From contig NZ_VSIY01000009.1 in assembly GCF_008086115.1 (NCBI RefSeq), forward strand, positions 186,001 through 250,000: DNA of 64,000 bases. The letters run 5' to 3'. Positions 58,708 through 64,000 of the stretch are shown here, in pieces. The notes beneath the pieces are model-generated. The model saw only the letters and a list, made by a program, of their open reading frames with translations, was not told the origin of the DNA and did not search any database. Source of the stretch: Maritimibacter fusiformis (GTDB lineage: Bacteria > Pseudomonadota > Alphaproteobacteria > Rhodobacterales > Rhodobacteraceae). A program made the translations under genes and the position numbers. Each line of letters opens with the position of its first letter. Position 1 is the stretch's first letter.

Positions 58708-60252
58708 CTATTCGGCCGGGGCGGCCTTCGGCGGCGAGGCCACCACGCCCTCTCCGATGCGGCGTGCCTTGGACACGTCGATCAGGAAGATCACCATCGA
58801 CAGCGCCAGGCACAGACCGAAGAACAGGATGAGATAGCCGTAGATCATCCAGCCCTCCTGGTTCCACGAGGCAAAGCGGCGGGGCATCCCGGCGGCGCCG
58901 GCGGCCAGGAAGGCATAGCTGACGCCGATGGCACCGACCGTGAACAGGATCACGAACCATTTGCCGCGCATCGGGTCCAGCACCCGCCCGGTGAGCACCG
59001 GGTAGTGGTGCAGCAGGACGCCCATCCACATCATCGACATGGCAATCAGAACCGCCATCGTATGGCCGGCCTGCCACATCGTGCCGTGAAGCTGGAACGA
59101 GAACGCGACGTTCGAGGTCACGATCGCGCTGGCGCCGTCAAGGATGTAGAGCGTGAACCCCATCAGCACAGCCATAATGCCGGCTTCGGGACGCAGCCCA
59201 TGCTTGATGATCGTCATCGCCACGGTAAAGATCGTGATCGCCGCACCGATCGCGGTGCCCCAACTCATGATGTTGCCGTGGTAACTCAGCGCCGATGGCA
59301 GGGCTGGGAACATCGTGTAGAAGTGGTGGAAGAACGATGTGACCGAGGTCAGCAGCAGGATCCACAGCGCGAGGTTGGCCGCCTTGGTGCTGTAAAGCTT
59401 GCGGGTGCCGTCCGCCAGATACAGCGGCAGCGTCGCATAGACCGCCGAGATGACCATGATCGCCATGGCTTCCATCAGGTTGTGCGCGAAGATGTAGAAC
59501 ACGAACTGGAAGACCAGCGGGTCCGTGGCCCATCCGACCCAGGCAAACGGGATGATGTGATACAGCGCCAGCAGAACCGCGCTTGCCACGATCAACAGGG
59601 GCATGCCCATGATCAGCAGCACGAAGGCTGCCATCGCCATGCCCAGCATTCCCGGATCGCCAAGCGTGCGCCGGCTGAGAACCAGCTCTTCGCGCTCTTT
59701 GCCGAAGAACATCAGCTTGATGGTCAGCACCGGGTACAGAAGGATCACCGTCAGCAGGATGCCCGCGATGCCGGTGAAACCGATCACCACCGAGGTCATG
59801 CTCCACTGGCCGGTTTCGACACCGACGATCGGCAGCGGATACATCACGGCATAGCTGATCTTCAGGCCCATAAGGATGGCGATGGTGAAAAGAATGCCGC
59901 CGATGTTCATGCACCAGAACGCAGCCGCGGGAAGCCATCCGGTGAGCGGTTTGCCAAGGCACCCCGCCGCGCGGTGAAGTCCGACGCCCATCATCAGTTG
60001 GAACACATACGGAAAGGCCATCGCCGCCCCGTGGGCGGTGACCGCCGTGTAGAACAGGCTGGCGTCCAGCCCCAGCATCTGGGTCAGCGGCATCGAGATG
60101 CCCAGAAGCACCGCGACCGAGAACCAGATGAAAGAGGCCATGATCATGGCCGCTGGCCATGCGTTGATATCGTGCAGCTCGGGTTCGCCTTCGAGCTTGA
60201 ACATGCGTCCAAATACCGGAACGCTGGCTACCATTGTGGATGCCATCGACAT
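58708..60252 (-). CDS. Heme-copper superfamily subunit I with nitric-oxide-reductase-like active site
   Basis: A 514-residue membrane protein with about 12-13 helices. Heme and metal ligands by position: H74 in TAHGAAM (low-spin heme, helix II); H257-N-L-M-E261 in helix VI; H309-H310 in helix VII; H397 in helix X (high-spin heme). Oxidases have HPxVY in helix VI with a cross-linked Tyr; here the H-x3-E of NorB is found instead. M399 aligns with the usual second low-spin His. AGGAGG precedes the ATG, and the gene lies 20 bp after subunit II. NO reduction at the periplasmic face is inferred. An unusual O2 reductase is the alternative. Confidence 0.8.
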   Translation of the reverse strand: MSMASTMVASVPVFGRMFKLEGEPELHDINAWPAAMIMASFIWFSVAVLLGISMPLTQMLGLDASLFYTAVTAHGAAMAFPYVFQLMMGVGLHRAAGCLGKPLTGWLPAAAFWCMNIGGILFTIAILMGLKISYAVMYPLPIVGVETGQWSMTSVVIGFTGIAGILLTVILLYPVLTIKLMFFGKEREELVLSRRTLGDPGMLGMAMAAFVLLIMGMPLLIVASAVLLALYHIIPFAWVGWATDPLVFQFVFYIFAHNLMEAMAIMVISAVYATLPLYLADGTRKLYSTKAANLALWILLLTSVTSFFHHFYTMFPALPSALSYHGNIMSWGTAIGAAITIFTVAMTIIKHGLRPEAGIMAVLMGFTLYILDGASAIVTSNVAFSFQLHGTMWQAGHTMAVLIAMSMMWMGVLLHHYPVLTGRVLDPMRGKWFVILFTVGAIGVSYAFLAAGAAGMPRRFASWNQEGWMIYGYLILFFGLCLALSMVIFLIDVSKARRIGEGVVASPPKAAPAE

Positions 60253-60272
60253 TTCGTTTCCTCCCTGTTCCC

Positions 60273-60839
60273 TTAGCTTGCGGACGCGGTGACGATGATC
60301 TCGTCACTCATTTCGTGATGCGACATGCCGCAATATTCCAGACAGCGCACCTTGTAGGTGCCCGGCTCGTCGAAGGTGTAGATCAGCGACGACCGGCCCA
60401 CGCCCGGGATCAGCATCATGGTGAACAGAATGTGTCCGTCGGGGTGATACACCGCGAACCCGTGCACCGTGTCCAGGCTCTGCGCATTGAAGCGCACCGG
60501 CTTGCCGGCCTCGAATTCCTGGGCCGACATGTCGTAATACCAGGACTGCGCGTCGACGGTGACATCGGTAACCGCAACGCCGCTCGCGGCAGCGCGCGCG
60601 CTGTAGACGGCCGGAAAGAACTTGATGGATGCCAGGTTGATGATCAGAAAAAGCGCGATCGCCAGCGCAAGCCAACTGCTGCGCCATCTCGCGACGCTGC
60701 TGTCGGAAATGGCACTGGGCGCGGTGTTGACGTAGGCCTTGCGGAAAACGATCGTCAGGAAAACCACGAGAAACGGGATCTGGAACAGAAGCAGCACGCC
60801 AAATGCGCCCCATCCAGATTGATAGACGAAATCAAGCAC
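60273..60839 (-). CDS. Heme-copper subunit II with complete CuA site
   Basis: A 188-residue membrane-anchored subunit. It starts with GTG at 60839, strongly supported by AAGGAGGG 7-8 nt upstream. Two helices (about 10-32 and 55-75) precede a periplasmic cupredoxin domain. CuA ligands are H126 (DTVHGF), C166, E168, C170, H174 and M177 (CLEYCGMSHHEM). The short size resembles B-family (ba3-type) oxidases. It would accept electrons from a periplasmic cytochrome c or cupredoxin and pass them to subunit I. No fused or adjacent cytochrome c gene is seen. Confidence 0.88.
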   Translation of the reverse strand: MLDFVYQSGWGAFGVLLLFQIPFLVVFLTIVFRKAYVNTAPSAISDSSVARWRSSWLALAIALFLIINLASIKFFPAVYSARAAASGVAVTDVTVDAQSWYYDMSAQEFEAGKPVRFNAQSLDTVHGFAVYHPDGHILFTMMLIPGVGRSSLIYTFDEPGTYKVRCLEYCGMSHHEMSDEIIVTASAS

Positions 60840-60854
60840 GGTAGTCCCTCCTTG

Positions 60855-60867
60855 TTGTGTAGGTCAA
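60855..60867 (+). repeat. 13-bp motif copy 1 (subunit II leader)
   Basis: TTGTGTAGGTCAA matches TTGTTTACGTCAA at 61781-61793 in 11 of 13 positions. It lies immediately 5' of the subunit II Shine-Dalgarno sequence. It resembles an FNR-family site with one base too few in the spacer. Confidence 0.35.
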
Positions 60868-60972
60868 AGCGACCGGGACGGCCATTTCAGCTCTTTTCTC
60901 CCCGGTGGCCGAATGTCGTGTCAGTCGAGCGTCATGTATCCTCCTTGTCTGTCATTGCTTGCGCCGCCGCGC

Positions 60973-61734
60973 TCATGCGGCGAATTCGAAGAGGTTCTGG
61001 GTGGCGTTCAGCACCGCGCCTTTTGCCTTGGCGTGAAGGTATTCGCCCACGGTCGGAAAACCGTGCGTGTGGATGTGCTTGCTGAACGACACGATACCCA
61101 GTGAATAGACGACACCCGCGCGGCCCACGATAACGGGTGCCGCGATACTGGTGATGCCGGGGTCGATTTCCTCGTCGCAGATCGCGTAGCCGCGTTCGCG
61201 CGTCAGGGCGAGTTCGCGTTGGATCGCATCCTTGTCGACCAGCGTCTTGTCGGTGAACGCCTCGAAGTCGTCACCCATGATCGCCGCCGCCTTCGCCTCC
61301 GGCAAGAACGCCAGGATTGCGCGCGAGGCCGAACACGCGTGGGCGGGGCGCACGCCGCTGCCGGGATGGACATAGCCCGATTTCGTATCGCAGGGCGCCA
61401 CCGAATGCACGACCTCGACCGATGTGCCGTCAAGCCGCGCCAGGAACGCCGATGCCCCCCAGGTATTGGCGGTGCAGGCCAGGGTTTCCTGGAAACCGGC
61501 GATGATCTGGTTGGTGCTGGCCCCGGCGATCATCGTGCGCAGGAAGGCCGATGTCACCTCGATCGTGGCCCCGTCCGCCGAGCGGGACAGGACGTTTTCC
61601 TCTTCCAGCGACTTGATCAGGCGATAGACGCTGGCGCGCGGCACGCCGATCCGTTCCGCGATCTCGGTCGGGGTCAGGGGGCCTTCGGCCTTGGCGACGG
61701 CGCGAACGATGTTCAGCGCTCGGGTGACTGACAT
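60973..61734 (-). CDS. IclR-family regulator
   Basis: A 253-residue transcription factor. The N-terminal winged helix includes LTPTEIAERIGVPRASVYRL, and the C-terminal effector-binding domain includes HPGSGVRPAHACSASRAILA and YAICDEEIDPGITSIAAPV. It lies upstream of, and co-oriented with, the heme-copper genes (133-bp gap) and is divergent from the copper ATPase. Two Cys in the effector pocket (C120 and the Cys of HACSAS) might sense metals or redox; this is speculation. IclR proteins usually sense small carbon compounds. Confidence 0.85.
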   Translation of the reverse strand: MSVTRALNIVRAVAKAEGPLTPTEIAERIGVPRASVYRLIKSLEEENVLSRSADGATIEVTSAFLRTMIAGASTNQIIAGFQETLACTANTWGASAFLARLDGTSVEVVHSVAPCDTKSGYVHPGSGVRPAHACSASRAILAFLPEAKAAAIMGDDFEAFTDKTLVDKDAIQRELALTRERGYAICDEEIDPGITSIAAPVIVGRAGVVYSLGIVSFSKHIHTHGFPTVGEYLHAKAKGAVLNATQNLFEFAA

Positions 61735-61759
61735 ATTCTCATCTCTTGCAATTCGTTAT

Positions 61760-61776
61760 CGTATGGTGATCATACG
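61760..61776. promoter_or_regulatory. Candidate IclR operator
   Basis: CGTATG-N5-CATACG, a perfect 6-bp inverted repeat, lies in the 86-bp gap between the IclR gene and the divergent copper ATPase gene. Confidence 0.55.
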
Positions 61777-61780
61777 TATC

Positions 61781-61793
61781 TTGTTTACGTCAA
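61781..61793 (+). repeat. 13-bp motif copy 2 (copper ATPase promoter)
   Basis: TTGTTTACGTCAA, 11 of 13 identical to the motif in front of the subunit II gene, 27 bp upstream of the copper ATPase ATG. Confidence 0.35.
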
Positions 61794-61820
61794 ATCAAGC
61801 TATTTGGTAGTGACTGACCC

Positions 61821-64000
61821 ATGACCTGCCAGCTTTGCGGATTACCTACACCATCGCCGCCCTTCGAGGCGGATGGAAAAATCTTCTGCTGCCCGGGTTG
61901 TCGTCAGGTTTTTCTGAGTTTTGGCGAGGATATCCTGGCCAATCGCAAGGCGACCGACCGCGCCGAGCCCGGCGAAAAGGTCGAGGGTGCCGAGGCGTTT
62001 CTGCGCATCGAGGGGATGCATTGTTCGTCCTGCGAAGTGCTTATCGACCACATGGCGGAAAGAATCGACGGCATTCACGAGGTGCGATCAAGCTACGCGA
62101 CCTCGACGGCGCGGGTGAGCTATGACCCCGAAAAGGTCAATGCCGCCGATCTGCCGGAACTGCTCAGCACGGCGGGCTACAAGGTGACGCCACGCTCGCA
62201 ACCACGCGCGGCCCGCGACAGCAACCTTGCGCTCTTGCGGGTGGTCGCGGTCACGTCGCTGGCCTCCGTGGTGATGATGCTCAACCTGGCCTTTTTCTAT
62301 CCCTCGCACCTGGGCCTGGTCGACGCCGCCGATCTGGAGCCGGTGCATTGGCTGGCCTATGTCGCGGCCCCGCTGGCCATCTTCGTGCTGACAAGCGTGA
62401 TGGTCGGCTATGTCGGATTGCCGATCTACCGCGGTGCGCTCGTGGGGCTGCGTGCGGGCGTTCTGAACATGGACAACCTCTTGGCCATCGCGATCCTGTC
62501 CGCCTATGCCTATTCCTCGATCCAGTATTTCCGCGGCAATCTGGACGAGTTGTATTTCGACGTTGCCGCCGCGATCCTGACGGTCGTGACCGTCGGGCGC
62601 TATTTCGAAGCCGGCGCGCGCGAGACCGCCTCGCACGAGCTCGAAGCGCTGATGGACGCCTGGACGCCGGTGGCCCGCGTCACCCGTGACGGTCGCCAGA
62701 AGATCGTGCCGCTGGACGAGTTGCACCCCGGCGAGCCGTTTTCGGTGGGACCGGGCGAGGCGATCCCACTGGACGGGATCATCCAGCGCGGCAGCGCCGC
62801 CGTGGATGCCTCGCTCCTGACCGGCGAGCCCTTCCCGGTCCGCCTTGGCGTCGGCGACCGCGCCCAGGGCGGGACCATCGTGGTCGAGGGCGAAATCACC
62901 CTGGTCGCGGATGCCGAGGCGGAAAGCCAGCTCGAAGCGCTCACCCGCATCCTGTGGGACGTGCAAAGCTCGACCGTCGGGGCGCGCGGCTTTGCCGACC
63001 GGGTGGCACGGGCCTTCGTGCCGGCGGTGCTGATGCTGGCGGCGACCGTGTCGATCTGGGTGTTCGCTTCGGGCGGCGGGCTGCGCGCGGCGGTGCTGAT
63101 CGGGCTGACCACGCTGATCGTGTCCTGCCCCTGCACCTTCGGTCTGGCAACTCCACTGGCCACCGCCGCCGGTGTTTCGGCGGCGCTGAGGCGCGGCATC
63201 ATCTTCACCAGTGCCGACATTTTCGACCGACCGCGCATGTTCGACACGATCATCTTCGACAAGACCGGCACGCTGTCCACGGGCGAGATGTCGGTGGTCA
63301 GCCATGTCGGCCCGCCCGAGGCGATTGCGCGGGCCGCCGCTGTCGAGCGGCGCTCGCGCCACCCCATCGCCGAAGCCATTGCCCGGCTGGACCAGTCGCT
63401 CGAAGCCACCGAGATCGAGCCGCACCCAGGCCGCGGCGTCGTCGCGTCGGTCGACGGCGTGCGCGTCGCGGTGGGAAGCCGGCAGTTGTTCGCCAACCTC
63501 GGCTGGGAGATCCCCGACGCGCTGCGCGCCGCGATTTCCGGCGACAAGCCCGGCGAGGATGTCGTGTCCTTCGTCGGCTGGGAGGGCCGCGCGCACGGCG
63601 CCTTCAAGACGCGCGATACCGAGCGGGCGGGCTGGCGCGACATCGTCGAGCGGGCGCGCCGCAACACCCGTGTCGTGCTGCTGTCCGGGGCGGAACACGC
63701 GCATGGCTACGAGGATGCCTTTGACGAGGTGCATCTGGGCGTGCCGCCCGAGGCGAAGGCCGCCATCGTGCGCCACTACCGGGGCGAAGGGACCGTCGCG
63801 ATGATCGGTGACGGCTCGAACGACGCCCCGGCACTGGCCGAGGCCGATCTGAGCGTCGCCTTCGGCACGCCGACCGCCCTGGCCGCCGAGGCCGCCGATA
63901 TCGTCATTCCGGGCGATGACCTGAACTCGATCCCCGACGCGTTCATGCTCGCCGCAGTCACGCGCCGCCGGATCAAGCAGAACCTCGGCTGGGCATTGCT
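61821..64000 (+). CDS. Copper-translocating P1B-type ATPase, FixI/CcoI/CopA-like (3' end cut)
   Basis: At least 726 residues are visible; the C-terminal end lies beyond the window. The N-terminus has extra metal-binding Cys (C3-x2-C6 and C23-C24-P-G-C27), as in FixI/CcoI, then an HMA domain with GMHCSSC (65-71). The membrane CPC motif is C436-P-C438, the phosphorylation site D480-KTGT, followed by RHPIAEA and GDGSNDAPAL. FixI-type ATPases supply copper to heme-copper oxidases. Its place beside the CuA-containing enzyme suggests the same job here. A general copper exporter is the alternative. Confidence 0.92.
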   Translation, partial: MTCQLCGLPTPSPPFEADGKIFCCPGCRQVFLSFGEDILANRKATDRAEPGEKVEGAEAFLRIEGMHCSSCEVLIDHMAERIDGIHEVRSSYATSTARVSYDPEKVNAADLPELLSTAGYKVTPRSQPRAARDSNLALLRVVAVTSLASVVMMLNLAFFYPSHLGLVDAADLEPVHWLAYVAAPLAIFVLTSVMVGYVGLPIYRGALVGLRAGVLNMDNLLAIAILSAYAYSSIQYFRGNLDELYFDVAAAILTVVTVGRYFEAGARETASHELEALMDAWTPVARVTRDGRQKIVPLDELHPGEPFSVGPGEAIPLDGIIQRGSAAVDASLLTGEPFPVRLGVGDRAQGGTIVVEGEITLVADAEAESQLEALTRILWDVQSSTVGARGFADRVARAFVPAVLMLAATVSIWVFASGGGLRAAVLIGLTTLIVSCPCTFGLATPLATAAGVSAALRRGIIFTSADIFDRPRMFDTIIFDKTGTLSTGEMSVVSHVGPPEAIARAAAVERRSRHPIAEAIARLDQSLEATEIEPHPGRGVVASVDGVRVAVGSRQLFANLGWEIPDALRAAISGDKPGEDVVSFVGWEGRAHGAFKTRDTERAGWRDIVERARRNTRVVLLSGAEHAHGYEDAFDEVHLGVPPEAKAAIVRHYRGEGTVAMIGDGSNDAPALAEADLSVAFGTPTALAAEAADIVIPGDDLNSIPDAFMLAAVTRRRIKQNLGWAL

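Noticed and set aside
58708-60839. Ordinary cytochrome c oxidase subunits I and II
   Set aside because: Subunit I lacks the HPxVY motif and has H-x3-E in helix VI, so a standard O2-reductase call is not supported even though CuA is intact.
60855-60867. FNR-type activator site in front of the heme-copper operon
   Set aside because: The spacer is one base short of TTG-N8-CAA, and the site abuts the Shine-Dalgarno sequence, which is too close for class II activation. It is kept only as a repeated motif.

Overview
The window is about 64 kb of GC-rich, densely packed bacterial chromosome. It most likely comes from an alphaproteobacterium of the Rhodobacterales (Roseobacter/Rhodobacter type). The basis is a sorbitol/mannitol smo-mtlK operon of the Rhodobacter kind, a clade I nosRZDFYLX cluster, a tctABC/tctDE system and many ABC importers for small organic solutes. 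I saw no rRNA, tRNA, CRISPR array, transposase, integrase or phage gene. Both ends cut a gene.

Layout. (1) 1-10.9 kb: a catabolic module of unknown substrate. It has a sugar-type ABC importer, two SnoaL/NTF2-like proteins (one a tandem fusion), two HisD-family dehydrogenases resembling sulfopropanediol dehydrogenase HpsN, and a serine hydrolase. Four similar 16-bp sites with a central CG lie in its promoter regions and suggest one LacI-type regulator. (2) 10.9-15.9 kb: a MacAB-like export system and a metallo-beta-lactamase/rhodanese persulfide enzyme. (3) 16-23.7 kb: a LacI regulator and smoEFGK-smoS-mtlK for polyol uptake and oxidation. (4) 23.8-25.3 kb: a small membrane protein and a fumarylacetoacetase-family enzyme. 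(5) 25.4-34.6 kb: the nitrous oxide reductase operon, led by a small secreted Cys-containing protein and an FNR/NNR-type box. (6) 34.7-40.9 kb: TctDE two-component system with its own binding protein, divergent from the tricarboxylate transporter tctCBA. (7) 41.2-46.8 kb: dppABCDF. (8) 46.8-57.7 kb: a probable sialic-acid cluster: two Gfo/Idh/MocA oxidoreductases, a GntR regulator, a Dpp-type ABC importer, a NanA/DapA-family lyase, NanE and NanK. (9) 57.8-64 kb: Gfa-type protein, then a two-subunit heme-copper enzyme, an IclR regulator and a divergent FixI/CopA-like copper ATPase.

The item most worth attention is the heme-copper pair at 58.7-60.8 kb. Subunit II has a complete CuA site. Subunit I lacks the oxidase HPxVY motif and carries H-x3-E, the arrangement of nitric oxide reductases; a methionine aligns where a low-spin heme histidine is expected. 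With nosZ 25 kb away and no nir or norCB in the window, this may be a non-canonical CuA-containing NO reductase served by the adjacent copper ATPase. The second point of interest is the shared-operator catabolic module at the left end. The third is the sialic-acid cluster with two oxidoreductases that could process anhydro-sialic acids.

A repeated design feature is that all five importer operons that begin with a binding protein gene carry a perfect GC-rich hairpin directly after that gene.
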